From assembly GCA_016197205.1 (NCBI GenBank), contig JACPWG010000031.1, positions 1 to 64,000 on the forward strand: a stretch of 64,000 nt of DNA, in the 5' to 3' direction. Both the position numbers and the translations under genes were made by a program. This document shows positions 25,428 to 35,079 of the stretch, one piece after another; positions within the stretch are counted from its first letter, which is position 1, and each line of letters opens with the position of its first letter. This DNA comes from Planctomycetota bacterium. Its GTDB lineage: Bacteria > Planctomycetota > MHYJ01 > WSZJ01 > JACPWG01. Under the pieces are notes generated by a model, which saw only the letters and a list, made by a program, of their open reading frames with translations, made no database searches and was not told the DNA's origin.

Positions 25428-28400
25428 ATGCGTCTCACCGCCTGGAACGAACTTGCTCGCACGCCTCGCCGCTGGCTCCCGCCGGCCGCGCTCGTGTTCC
25501 TGCTGCTTTCGCTCGGCGTGGGCCGTGCCGACTCACCGGCGGACTCCGTGCGTTTCCCCAACGATGCGTGGCCGTACTTCCAGAGGCACTGGCTCGATGT
25601 TCCCGCGCACGTGAGCACTCCTTGGGGCGTCTTCTCGGGCCAGCGGTTTTGGGTCAAATACGGGCCCGTGCCTGATCGGCATCACATCCTGCATGCGATC
25701 GGGTGGGGCCCGTCGGGAGAAATTTGCCACCTGACGACCGATCCCGCCACTCGCTCCATCAGCGGTTGGTCCGTCGCCGAGACGATCTTCAGGGAGTGGG
25801 GCACCACGCAGGTCGAGCAGGTCGCCCTGGCGGTTGATGCCGACGATGCCGTGCACGCCATCTGGCTCCTGCAGGATGTGGAGCACAATCCCCAAGCACT
25901 GTACTACTCCTGCAAGGCGACGGGCGCGGCCTGGAGCGCTCCGCTACAGCTTAATCTCACTCAGTGGAAGACGGAGTACGAGACAGAGGTCCTCCTGAAC
26001 TCCTACTTACGGTGTCCCCGGATCGGCTTGGATGCCTCTGGGCGCGTCCATGTCGCGTGGGCGCAGGTCATCTACTCCGACAACGGCGCCGTAAGTCGAG
26101 ACGCTGTGTACCACTGGTCCGGCGGGGGGCGGGTCGAGGTCTCTAAGCGGCCCTTGGACCCAGTCTGGATGGGGGCCGGTAGCGTTCTATACGTGACGCT
26201 ACTCGCCGATGTGCACCCGCAAATCCTCTGGATGGAAGACCACCTACAGCCGGTGTCCCTCAGTCACATGACGCGGGTCTGGATTGGCTCGACCGGACTG
26301 GACATGAAGAGCGTATTGTCGACCGAAAACCCGCTGCGTCCGGGGAACCTGGTCAGGGACTCGGCCGGCCAACTCCAGTGGGTCTATGCCCGGCATGCGG
26401 ACGGCGGAGTCTTGGTCGGGCCCATTGACCCGCCCCAACAAGTGATCGCGCAGGTCCCGCCTCTGCCGAATCCTACATTCCCTCAAAGCATGTCGCAGCC
26501 CGTACTGGCTGTCCACGAGGACACGTTGCACCTGTTCGCCCACGGCTGGTGGGCGAACCCGGACGAGCATCGGCTTCTGCAAGCGGTCCGGACGGGGCAG
26601 CCGGGACAATGGTCGGCAGTCGCAACCCATCGTCGTGCGCCAGACCTGGACTACTACAAGACTTGGCATAGCTTCGCCGAAGCGGATGCGAACGGCAACT
26701 GGGTAATCGGGACGTCCGGTCACACTCCCGGGGTGCAGGTTGAACGGGATCTCGGCGCGTACGCTGCCGCCTCGATGGTCGGCACGGGACCCGGGACCGC
26801 GGCGAATCCGGTGAACGGCAACCTCGTTGGGAGCGTTCCGCTCTTCGCCGCGCAAGGAGTCGGGCCCTCCCTGAGCCTGGGGCTCACGTACAACAGCCTT
26901 GATTTCCAGCCTGGGCCCTTGGGCGCCGGCTGGACCCACACGTTCGACGTCTACGCGACCTGGGGGGCGGATGGCGCCGTGATTCACTGGGGGGACGGAC
27001 GCGTATCGGTCCCCGGGAAGCTCCGGGCTTCGGGTGTCGATGGAAAATTCAGCGCCCGCTTTTCCGACGAACTTTACGGCCATCCGCTGTATTTCGTCAC
27101 CCTCGACGGCACGCGCTACGATTTTCGCGAGGATGGGAAGCTGAACTCCATCAGCGATCCGAACGGGAACTCGCTTCGCCTTCGTTACGACGATAACGGC
27201 ATGACAGCGGACAAGGTGGAGGCGAACCTGGTCGCGGTGCAAGAAGAGGCGTCCGGGCGGAGCATCGGGTTCGAATACGACAAGGACAATCGGATCCGGG
27301 CCATCACGGACCCCGCGAACAAGCGGTACACGCTCACCTATGACAACTCGGGTCATCTGGCATCGGTCGTGTTCGAGGGGGCCCACGACGCCTACGCAAT
27401 GAGCTACTACGCGGCGAGCGGCCCCTATCCGCAAGAGGGCGGGCCGCGGGTGAACCTGCTCGAGTCGTTCACGACCCCTGCCGGGCGTAAGACGACGTTT
27501 CGCTACCGACGGGACAACCGGCTCGCGAGCGCCGAGAACCAGTATCCCGAGACGAACCACAGACGGATACAGTTTGACTATGGCCAGCCAGGCGGAACTT
27601 CGGACTCCAAGGAGTTGGTCAACGTCACCGATCGGTGCGGCGCCACGACGACCTACGAGTGCGACCTCGCCCTTGGGGTCGTGAAGAAAGTCACCGATCC
27701 CCCAATCCTCATGGACGGCGCGAGCGCGGCGACGCGGTACTCCGTCTCGTGGGAGCACGACGACTTCGGGAACGTCAAGTCGGAGACGAACCGCCGCGGA
27801 TTTACGACCAGCTATGAATACGCCTACGAGCACCGCGCGGACTCCGGCGGGAGTCCCTGGGAGCGGTCGCTCGTGGCGAAGAGCATCCGACCGGGCGAGG
27901 CCGTCACGCGCACGACGTACTTCGGCGGCGAGCCCGACGTGGACGCGCGCGCAAATCACGTGAAGACCGTGACCGAGCCGGTGCAGGTGGAAGGGCAGGA
28001 GGTCGTCACCGAGTACGAGCTAGACGACCGGGGCAACGTGACGACCGTCTATGCGCCGGACAATCGGGCGAAGGAACCTGAGAAAGCGCAGCGCTTTGCG
28101 CGGGACGCGCGTGGCCGCGTGGTGACGGCCATGGACCCGAAGGGGACGACGACGTACGGCTATGACGATGGGACGCTCGACCCAGCCCATTGCGGGCTCG
28201 CGACGGCCGTGCAGCGCGGCGACCGAAAGGCCGCGAAGACGGGGTATGACGCGATGGGCAACACGGTGCTCGAAGTGACGCCCGAGGGGGCGGAGACTGC
28301 AAACGAGCTGGACGAGCGCTACCGCGTCAAGGTGGTCCAGGGTCCACAGGTCGCGGCGGGGCGCGCGCGGACCGAGACGAGCTACGATGGCGACGGGCGA

Positions 28401-31400
28401 GTTCTCGGGACGACCGAGCTGGGAATGCGGCACACGACCCATATGTACGCGTCGGACGAAAGCAAGGTCACGACGACGCACGCGGACGAGAAGACCACGG
28501 TCACGGAGCTCGACCCGAACGGCAACGCGAGAAAGACGACCGACGGCGAGCAGAACGTCACGACGCGCACGTATGACGCGGTGAACCAAGTGTCCGTAGT
28601 GAATCAGGAGACGCTCGGCCTGAAGCTGGCGTACTTCCGCGATCCGAACGGGAATGCGACCACGACCCAGGAGACCTCGAACGCACCGGGCTATGACGCC
28701 CCCGTCACGCGCACCTGGCACACTGAGTTCGACGAGCGGGACAACCCGACGAAGGAAACATTGCCGCCGGTGACGGTGTGGACGGGGACGGGGAACCGGA
28801 TCGACACGATCACCGTCCACGGCGGCTTCCGGAAGGACGACACGCGCGAAACGTGGATGCGTAAGGTCAACGACGCCTTCGTGGCGGCGGGGTCGACGCT
28901 CTTCGACCTGAAGGGCCGGGCCGCGAAGCGGACGCGCCAGGTCGGCGAACAGCCGAGCGCGGCGGACCGCACGGCGGAGTCGAGGTTCGACGACAACGAC
29001 AACGTCGTGCGGAGCCTCGACCCGTTGGGGAACGGGCCGGAGACGCAGTTCGACGATGCGAACCTCCCGGAGCGCGTCACCGACGGCGCGGGAGGCGAGG
29101 CGCGGCCCGGTTTCGACGACGACGGGCGGCGCAAGACGCTCAAGGTCCCGAACCCGCTCGGCTCCGGCCTGATCACCGCGGAGACGCTGGGCTTCGCCGC
29201 GGACGGCGCGGTCACCTCGTCGAAGGACGCGCACGGCGTGGCCGCCACGGCGCAGTACGACCTCGACGGGAATCTCGACTCCGCGACCGACCGCGGAGGC
29301 AACACGACGAGCTGCACGCGCGACAAGTTCGGCCGCGTGACGGAAGTCCGCCGGCAGCCGGCGTCCGGCGTCACGCACGTGACCACGATCGTGTATGACG
29401 ACACGGCGCGCACGAAATCCGTCACGAACCCTCGGGGGAAGACGTGGGTCTACGAATACGATCGGTTCTGGCGCTTGAAGAAAATCACGAATCCGCCGCT
29501 CCTGGGAATGGGGGCGGGGAAGACTCACACGTTCGAATACCATCCTTGGGGCGGCGTGCTGAAGGAGACTGACGAGGCGGGCCGGACCATCGAGTATTTC
29601 TACGACGAGCTGCATCGCCTGGTGAAGGAGGTCCGGCGCGGCCACAACGGCGAGGGACCGGTGTACGAGTCGAAGCGCTCGTACGACGCGACGAACCGAC
29701 TGACCTCGATCGAGCTCTTGACGACGCCGCACGGCGGGAACGAGCCGGAGCTTTCCCACAAGGAGACGCACGAGTACAACGACGTGTCGCGCACGGAGAC
29801 GATGACGTCGTTCATCGGCGGCGCGGAATGGCGTCGGCTCGTGTACCGCTTCGACAAGGCGGGGCGGCGAGTGGAGGTGACGGGGCCGCAGGAGGAGGTC
29901 TTTGCCTACGACTACGACTCCCGAAATCTGCTGACGGAGATCCGCAGGGCGACCGCCCTCGTCGTCCACTATTTCTACGACACGGGCGGGCGGCGGACGG
30001 GAGCGCTCCTTGGAAACGGGATCCGCATCACCTACAAGCACGACGCGAAGGGTCGGCTCACGCGGCAATTCGCGCGCAATGCTGCTGGGGAGACGCTCGC
30101 GAGCATCTCTTACGTGTACGACAGGACGGACCGGCGTGTCGAGTATGCGGACAGCCTGGAGGGGCTGCACGCGGTCTTCGAGTACAACAAGGTCGGCTGG
30201 TTGAAGAGCGAGACCTGGAACCCGGGCTTCGTCGAGCCGTTCGAGAACGAGTACACGGATGCGGAGCCGGGGAACGAGAGCGCGGTCGCGGACGGGGAGA
30301 CCGCCGTCGCGACGCCGCGCGCGTACACGCTGACGGACTCGCTGACGGCGACGTACGAGAACGACGGGGCCGGCAACCGGTCCGAGATGGTCCGGAACGG
30401 CGTGCAGACGACCTACGTGCACGACAACGACAACCGGCTGCTCTCCTTCCTCACGGACGGCGTGCAGACCACGTACCTTCACGACGACGCGGGGAATCCG
30501 ATCCAGATCATCGGGCCGGACGGCACGAGTGCGCTCTCCTACGACAATTGGAACCACATGGTCCGCTTCGTCGCGCCGGATGGCAGCGGGGCGAACTACC
30601 GCTACGGCGCGACGGGGGAGCGGCTGAGCAAGCGGCTCCTCGGCGCGTCGGCGACCGAGTGGTACGCGCACGACGGCCGGGACGTGATCGCGGACTACAC
30701 GAAGGCGGACGGCGCGGCGACCTACGACCTCGTGGCGCAGTACGCCAACGGCCTCGGCATCGACCAGAAGCTGGCGCTGTACCTGCCGTCCGGCGACCAG
30801 GCCGGGGCGCACTTTTACCTGACGAACCCCATTGGCAGCGTCACGCACGTCACCGGCGCCGCGGGTGCGGTCGAGAGCCGCTACATCACCGATGCGTGGG
30901 GCGTGCCGCTCGTTGACGAAGCGGGCGCCGTGCCGAGCCGGTACGGTTTCACGGGGCGGGAGCGGGACGCCGAGAGCGGACTCATGCACTACCGGGCGCG
31001 GGCGTACGACCCGCGGCTGGGGAGCTTCCACCAAGGGGACCCGGCAAGGCATGGGAGCAATTGGTACGGGTACTGCTCGAACGACCCGCTGGGGAAGACG
31101 GATCCGATGGGACTGCGAGAGGTTTCGGACGCGGATCGCTGGGCAATCTACAAGCTGCGACATGACGGTGCCCCCGAGGACGAAATCGCATCGTATGAAC
31201 AGGCGATTTGGCTTGCTGGAGCAAGCGAGAGTATTCTGGACTACACGGATTGCGCTGGAAGAAAACGGTGGGGGAACGAACTCTGGCTGGCCAAGTATCG
31301 TCAAGGGCGTTCAATTGCGAGCGATGAGCAGACATCCGCACCCGCCGAACACTTCATTCAGCCAGTTACCTACATCCGCAATGGTGCAACTGTCATTGTA

Positions 31401-31979
31401 GTAGTCCTCGCCGCCCCTGCGAGCGCGAGTGCCTTCATGGCGAGCGGAACGGCGGTTGCGGCTGGGGGTCTTTCTACAGGAGTCTCGGCTGGATTCACGG
31501 GCCTGGCGACGCTCACTACTGGCGTCGTGATTGCTGGAGAAGCGCTTACCGGTACCGATCCCGGAGTGGCCCTAATACATGGTGTCGACGCAGGCACGAA
31601 AGTGGCCGCCGTCGGCCAAGTGATCTCCCTTGGGACTTCGGTTCTTGAGGGATCTTCTGGGATCGAAGCCAGGATTGCCGCGGCGCATCAAACGCAGCTG
31701 GACGGTATCCTCAGTGCCCCGGCCAACCTTAAGGGCATGGCCCCGTGGGAGGTCGAGGGAATGGTCGGCCGGGCACCCGGCTGGAACGTGGAACGGCTTC
31801 GACGAGGGAGCCGCGCCGGTCAGGGCTGGGTCTTCCGTGAATACGGGCCCAATGGAAAACCCACTGGCAGACTACTCCGTTGGCATCCGGGTGGTGGCCA
31901 TCACGGACCAGATTCATACTGGCGAGTGTCCAGCGGCGAGGGAGGGAACTCCGGCATCATCCCTGGAGGAGGAGAGTAG
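25428..31979 (+). CDS. RHS/YD-repeat polymorphic toxin
   Basis: 2183-aa RHS protein. The ATG at 25428 is preferred to 25368 because it begins a signal peptide (basic TPRR, then WLPPAALVFLLLSLGVG). Residues about 30-450 are a beta-rich N-terminal region; about 460-600 is the usual RHS opening domain (NPVNGNLVGSVPLF, GLTYNSLD, GAGWTHTFD). YD repeats run from about 580 to 1800 and should build the hollow beta-cocoon. The RHS core end is canonical (RYGFTGRERD, LMHYRARAYDPRLGSF, DPLGKTDPMGL near 1895). After the DPMGL junction lies a variable tail of about 285 residues with a hydrophobic Ala/Gly/Val stretch (about 1985-2065) and a terminal domain around RLLRWHPGGGHHGPDSYWRV. This tail is visibly less GC-rich than the rest. 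I read it as a toxin, possibly an RNase, but no family is certain. Confidence 0.9.
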   Translation: MRLTAWNELARTPRRWLPPAALVFLLLSLGVGRADSPADSVRFPNDAWPYFQRHWLDVPAHVSTPWGVFSGQRFWVKYGPVPDRHHILHAIGWGPSGEICHLTTDPATRSISGWSVAETIFREWGTTQVEQVALAVDADDAVHAIWLLQDVEHNPQALYYSCKATGAAWSAPLQLNLTQWKTEYETEVLLNSYLRCPRIGLDASGRVHVAWAQVIYSDNGAVSRDAVYHWSGGGRVEVSKRPLDPVWMGAGSVLYVTLLADVHPQILWMEDHLQPVSLSHMTRVWIGSTGLDMKSVLSTENPLRPGNLVRDSAGQLQWVYARHADGGVLVGPIDPPQQVIAQVPPLPNPTFPQSMSQPVLAVHEDTLHLFAHGWWANPDEHRLLQAVRTGQPGQWSAVATHRRAPDLDYYKTWHSFAEADANGNWVIGTSGHTPGVQVERDLGAYAAASMVGTGPGTAANPVNGNLVGSVPLFAAQGVGPSLSLGLTYNSLDFQPGPLGAGWTHTFDVYATWGADGAVIHWGDGRVSVPGKLRASGVDGKFSARFSDELYGHPLYFVTLDGTRYDFREDGKLNSISDPNGNSLRLRYDDNGMTADKVEANLVAVQEEASGRSIGFEYDKDNRIRAITDPANKRYTLTYDNSGHLASVVFEGAHDAYAMSYYAASGPYPQEGGPRVNLLESFTTPAGRKTTFRYRRDNRLASAENQYPETNHRRIQFDYGQPGGTSDSKELVNVTDRCGATTTYECDLALGVVKKVTDPPILMDGASAATRYSVSWEHDDFGNVKSETNRRGFTTSYEYAYEHRADSGGSPWERSLVAKSIRPGEAVTRTTYFGGEPDVDARANHVKTVTEPVQVEGQEVVTEYELDDRGNVTTVYAPDNRAKEPEKAQRFARDARGRVVTAMDPKGTTTYGYDDGTLDPAHCGLATAVQRGDRKAAKTGYDAMGNTVLEVTPEGAETANELDERYRVKVVQGPQVAAGRARTETSYDGDGRVLGTTELGMRHTTHMYASDESKVTTTHADEKTTVTELDPNGNARKTTDGEQNVTTRTYDAVNQVSVVNQETLGLKLAYFRDPNGNATTTQETSNAPGYDAPVTRTWHTEFDERDNPTKETLPPVTVWTGTGNRIDTITVHGGFRKDDTRETWMRKVNDAFVAAGSTLFDLKGRAAKRTRQVGEQPSAADRTAESRFDDNDNVVRSLDPLGNGPETQFDDANLPERVTDGAGGEARPGFDDDGRRKTLKVPNPLGSGLITAETLGFAADGAVTSSKDAHGVAATAQYDLDGNLDSATDRGGNTTSCTRDKFGRVTEVRRQPASGVTHVTTIVYDDTARTKSVTNPRGKTWVYEYDRFWRLKKITNPPLLGMGAGKTHTFEYHPWGGVLKETDEAGRTIEYFYDELHRLVKEVRRGHNGEGPVYESKRSYDATNRLTSIELLTTPHGGNEPELSHKETHEYNDVSRTETMTSFIGGAEWRRLVYRFDKAGRRVEVTGPQEEVFAYDYDSRNLLTEIRRATALVVHYFYDTGGRRTGALLGNGIRITYKHDAKGRLTRQFARNAAGETLASISYVYDRTDRRVEYADSLEGLHAVFEYNKVGWLKSETWNPGFVEPFENEYTDAEPGNESAVADGETAVATPRAYTLTDSLTATYENDGAGNRSEMVRNGVQTTYVHDNDNRLLSFLTDGVQTTYLHDDAGNPIQIIGPDGTSALSYDNWNHMVRFVAPDGSGANYRYGATGERLSKRLLGASATEWYAHDGRDVIADYTKADGAATYDLVAQYANGLGIDQKLALYLPSGDQAGAHFYLTNPIGSVTHVTGAAGAVESRYITDAWGVPLVDEAGAVPSRYGFTGRERDAESGLMHYRARAYDPRLGSFHQGDPARHGSNWYGYCSNDPLGKTDPMGLREVSDADRWAIYKLRHDGAPEDEIASYEQAIWLAGASESILDYTDCAGRKRWGNELWLAKYRQGRSIASDEQTSAPAEHFIQPVTYIRNGATVIVVVLAAPASASAFMASGTAVAAGGLSTGVSAGFTGLATLTTGVVIAGEALTGTDPGVALIHGVDAGTKVAAVGQVISLGTSVLEGSSGIEARIAAAHQTQLDGILSAPANLKGMAPWEVEGMVGRAPGWNVERLRRGSRAGQGWVFREYGPNGKPTGRLLRWHPGGGHHGPDSYWRVSSGEGGNSGIIPGGGE

Positions 31980-31983
31980 GTCG

Positions 31984-32328
31984 ATGTCAGGGAATTACAG
32001 TAAGAGGGTGGACGAACTGCGTTGCACGTTGGAGAGGCTCAGTGCATCCCCTATAACACAGATTGCGTATTTGTCGTCATTGGGCGTGGTGCCGTGTGCT
32101 GATGAACTGGCATTGGAACTGAACGACCTTGTTGCGATCGTTCCAGAATTCGTCGAGCAGGGCATCTTGACCGGAGAGCAGGCTGAAAGGATACGGGCGG
32201 TCGATCGGCACCTGGCAGCCATGACCGCTAAGGGCGACTGCGATTTGTGGACGGAAGATGCCTTACGATCACTCCCCGAGTGGGAAGTGGTCCGGGCTCT
32301 GGCTCGGGCTGCACTACAGGATCTGTAG
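31984..32328 (+). CDS. Probable immunity protein for the RHS toxin
   Basis: 114-aa soluble, acidic, mostly helical protein without signal or membrane segment. It starts 4 bp after the RHS stop, with GGAGGAG inside the 3' end of the RHS gene as ribosome site. Small size, cytosolic character, position directly behind the variable RHS tail and similarly lower GC are the standard context of an immunity gene. Recognisable stretches are LSSLGVVPCADELALELNDL and DLWTEDALRSLPEWEVV. Family assignment would need a profile search; neutralisation of the toxin tail is inferred from context. Confidence 0.7.
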   Translation: MSGNYSKRVDELRCTLERLSASPITQIAYLSSLGVVPCADELALELNDLVAIVPEFVEQGILTGEQAERIRAVDRHLAAMTAKGDCDLWTEDALRSLPEWEVVRALARAALQDL

Positions 32329-32384
32329 GCGGTTCCTCGCTGCGTCCGCTCCATCGTCGTATGGTCAAAAAACTCGTGGACAAG
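32329..32384. other. Short spacer between immunity gene and IS
   Basis: Only 56 bp separate the immunity stop from the TGTCCCGGCC end of the first insertion-sequence copy. No terminator is visible. Confidence 0.4.
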
Positions 32385-33392
32385 TGTCCCGGCCTAAATG
32401 CCACCGGTACGCGTAGACCAGGGGCCAGGCGCCTCGGGAAGGGCTCCCGGGCCGGTGCCAAACCGCTGCTCGGGTGAACACCTGAGAGTTTGGGACCAGC
32501 GGTTTCGCTTGGAGTCTAGGGTGAATACCCTAGAGTCGCACGTGTTGGGAGGGATAGTGGGCGTAGTTTGGGCCGGTGCTGGTGCGTGGTCCAGATCGCG
32601 ATGATGTGTCGTGTCGCAGGCGCGATGCGGGCGGGGCTACCCGACCTTCCGAAGTCAGTAGACCGGGAGGGCGGTGTCGCCTTCGAAGGCGAGTCGATGA
32701 AGCTCCCACTTCGAGCCCGCCGTGACGTCCAGCATCCTGCGAGGCCGGTGCGGACGTGGCCTTCGCGCCTTCTCACGCGGCGTGAGACCGTCGATTCCCT
32801 GATGCGGCCTTTCGACGTTATGCCAGCGCGCCCATCGCTGAAGTCGAACGCGAAGCGCGTTCTGGCTCAGCAAGCAGCACCAGAGCGCGAGCGCCTCGCG
32901 CTTCAGCGAGCCCCAGCACCTTTCGATCAGGGCGATGCCGCCGTGAGACCCGATCGCGCCGAAACGCTGGCGAACTCCCCGGCGCTTGACGGAGGCCTTG
33001 AACTGCCGGCTGGTGAACTGCACGCCGCGGTCCGTGACGAGGTGTTTGGGGGCACGGCAGGCCGCGCGCACGCCACGTTCAAACAGCCGGCAAATCCAAC
33101 CTGCACTCGGTTCCGTGCGGCATACGTCGAGCACAGCGATCGAACGCGTGAAGGCGTCGAGGACGGCACCGACGCGAAGCTGCACCAGGCCGAAGAGCAG
33201 CTTCACGACGGTGATGTCGATTAACCACACATGATGCGGTCGCTTCGCCCGAACGGCGCGCGCCATCTTTCTCGGCACCGATTTCCCGCTCTTCCTTCGC
33301 GGCGCTGTGGGCGTAGGTGGCTGCGGCTTTCTCCGCACGAGGCGTTGCACCGACGAGCGCGAGACGCTGACCCCGAGTCGGGCGAGGTTCTG
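32385..33392 (-). mobile_element. Truncated insertion sequence, copy 1
   Basis: It begins TGTCCCGGCCTAAA and matches the next element (from 33393, TGTCCCGGCCCAAA) for about 1 kb, covering the non-coding end and the 3' two thirds of the transposase. The match stops where copy 2 begins, so copy 2 appears to have inserted in or recombined with copy 1. The terminal 270 bp carry hairpins, for example TCTAGGGT-GAAT-ACCCTAGA near 32520. Confidence 0.75.
32655..33392 (-). pseudogene. 5'-truncated DDE transposase
   Basis: It retains the integrase-core part of the intact neighbour (IDITVVKLLFGLVQL, TDRGVQFTSRQF, LIERCWGSLKRE), so the D, D and E catalytic positions survive, but the N-terminal helix-turn-helix domains are missing. 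The frame runs on upstream to about 33506 through the non-coding end of copy 2, giving an unrelated leader. It ends one in-frame stop earlier than the intact copy. Probably inactive. Confidence 0.8.
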
Positions 33393-34920
33393 TGTCCCGG
33401 CCCAAAAGCCATCGGTACGCGTGGACGGGGGCCCAGGCGCCTTGGGAAGGGCTCCGGTCCATCGCCAAACCGCTGCTCGGGTGAACACCTGAGAGTTTGG
33501 GACCACTGGTTTCGCGTGTAGTCTGGGGTGAATACCCTATACTCACACGTGTCGGGACGGAGCGTGGGCGTGGTCTGGGCGGGGGCCAGCGGGTGGTCCG
33601 GAGTGCGATGATGGCTCGTGCCGAAGGCGCGATGCTGGTGGGCCTACCCGACCTTTCGAAGTCGGTAGACCGGGAGGGCGGTGTCGCCTTCGAAGGCGAG
33701 CCGATCAAGCTCCCAGTTCGAGCACGCCGTGAAGTCCAGCATCCTGCGAGGCCGGCTCGCACGGGGCCTTCGCAACTTTTCGCGCGGCGTGAGACCGTCG
33801 ATTCCCTGATGCGGCCTCTCGACGTTTTGCCAGCGCGCCCAGCGCTGGAGTCGAACGCGAAGCGCGTCCTGGTTGAGGAAGCAGCACCAGAGCGGGAGCG
33901 CCTCGCGCTTCAGCGAGCCCCAGCATCTTTCGATCAGGGCGATGCCGCCGTGCGACCCGATCGCGCCGAAGCGCTGACGGACTCCACGGTGCTTGACGGC
34001 GGCCTTGAACTGCCGGCTGGTGAACTGAACGCCGCGGTCGGTGACCAGGTGCTTGGGGGCGCGGCTCGCCGCGCGCACGCCCCGAGCAAACAGACGGCAA
34101 ATCCAATCGGCACTGGGTTCCGTGCGGCATACGTCGAGCACGACGATCGAGCGCGTGAAAGCGTCGAGCACGGCAGCCACACGAAGCTGTACCATGCCGA
34201 AGAGGAACTTCACGACCGTGATGTCGATCAGCCACACGTGATGCGGTCGCTTCGCCCGAACGGCGCGCGCCTTTTTTCTGGGGACCGCCTTCCCGCTCTT
34301 CCTCCGCGGGACTGTAGGCGTGGGTGGCTGAGGCTTTGTCCGCACCTGGCGCTGCACCGACGAGCGCGAGACCTTGATCCCGAGTCGGGCCAGGACCTGC
34401 GCGATTCGGCGCGTTCCCCACGCGGGGTTGTCCCAACGGAGCAGGCGAGCGAGGTGGCCGACGACTGCGGCAAGACCGCGCGGACCTTTGGCCGGTGTGG
34501 CACCGCTGGGCGGCACCGAGGGCAGACTTCGCAGCCAGGCTTGGAGAGTCGAAACGCGGACCACGAAGAGACGCGCGGTTTCCCTCGTCGAGAGCCCGTG
34601 ACGAGCGCGGTGCCACAGGATTCGCAGGCGCTCCCACCGAGCGTACCGTGGACGACTCGTCGGTTCCATTCGGAGGATCCGCGCGCGAAGGAGCTCGCAC
34701 TCGGCGCGAAGGCGAAAAACCTCGGCGCGCAGGGCCAGCAGCTCGGCGGCACGCGGGCTGCACTCGACGAGGACCCGGGCCTCCGCCTCGCGCAGCAGGC
34801 GGGCGACGGCGAGAACGGCGTCGAGCCACAACGAGCAGGGGCGAGAGGAGGTCGCCATGTCGGGCTCCATCGAGTGGGGGATTGCCTTGGCAGGGGGGTG
34901 TCCTTCACTTGAAGCACAAT
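33393..34920 (-). mobile_element. Insertion sequence with DDE transposase, copy 2
   Basis: The full coding unit of the same element. The end at 33393 (TGTCCCGGCC) is defined by comparison with copy 1. The other end, upstream of the transposase start near 34.9 kb, is not resolved: I see no clear inverted partner and no target duplication, so 34920 is approximate. Confidence 0.65.
33644..34858 (-). CDS. IS3/IS481-like DDE transposase (integrase core)
   Basis: Single-ORF transposase of 404 aa. An N-terminal coiled segment (LRAEVFRLRAECELLRARI) precedes a helix-turn-helix (HGLSTRETARLFVVRVSTLQ), then a second HTH_21-like region (AWGTRRIAQVLARLGIKVS), and an rve/RNase-H-fold integrase core with Asp in WLIDITVV, Asp in VTDRGVQFTS and Glu in ALIERCWGSLKRE. 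NVERPHQGIDGLTP is the usual closing motif. The ATG at 34858 has GGAG at suitable spacing; upstream starts at 34870 and 34966 are possible. Catalytic residues are intact, so it could mobilise itself and, in principle, copy 1. Confidence 0.85.
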   Translation of the reverse strand: MATSSRPCSLWLDAVLAVARLLREAEARVLVECSPRAAELLALRAEVFRLRAECELLRARILRMEPTSRPRYARWERLRILWHRARHGLSTRETARLFVVRVSTLQAWLRSLPSVPPSGATPAKGPRGLAAVVGHLARLLRWDNPAWGTRRIAQVLARLGIKVSRSSVQRQVRTKPQPPTPTVPRRKSGKAVPRKKARAVRAKRPHHVWLIDITVVKFLFGMVQLRVAAVLDAFTRSIVVLDVCRTEPSADWICRLFARGVRAASRAPKHLVTDRGVQFTSRQFKAAVKHRGVRQRFGAIGSHGGIALIERCWGSLKREALPLWCCFLNQDALRVRLQRWARWQNVERPHQGIDGLTPREKLRRPRASRPRRMLDFTACSNWELDRLAFEGDTALPVYRLRKVG

Positions 34921-34969
34921 TCGTCGCCCATCGCAAGGGGCGGCTGCCCAGCGACAGGGCTGTCACACG

Positions 34970-35072
34970 CCACAGGCTACTATTTTGTCCTCAAGGCCCG
35001 GGACAGACCAGTCGGTCGGACTCGCTTGGATCGCCGTCGCGGAACCCGACTTGGCCTCCTACGACAACGCCC
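34970..35072 (+). pseudogene. Relic of an FN3 repeat gene
   Basis: About 100 bp translate, across two frames, as the end of one FN3 module (GYYFVLKARD) joined to the start of another (QSVGLAWIAVAEPDLASYDN). The second part closely matches residues around 2015-2040 of the giant protein (QSVGLAWAPVAEPDLASYN) at the DNA level (near 19995-20050). It is wedged between the IS and a family-2 element, with no start, stop or continuing frame. It is a fragment of the giant gene or a close paralogue. Confidence 0.7.
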
Positions 35073-35079
35073 CGAAGTT

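Noticed and set aside
28020..31304. 1094-aa open frame on the minus strand opposite the RHS gene
   Set aside because: Arg/Val/His-rich shadow of GC-rich codons; no start context, no family resemblance, and the plus strand encodes a clear RHS protein.
34994..35005. AGGCCCGGGACA as the missing inverted end of the insertion sequence
   Set aside because: It resembles the reverse complement of TGTCCCGGCC, but the same bases are the normal FN3 codons for Lys-Ala-Arg-Asp in the giant gene, so the match is explained by the relic.
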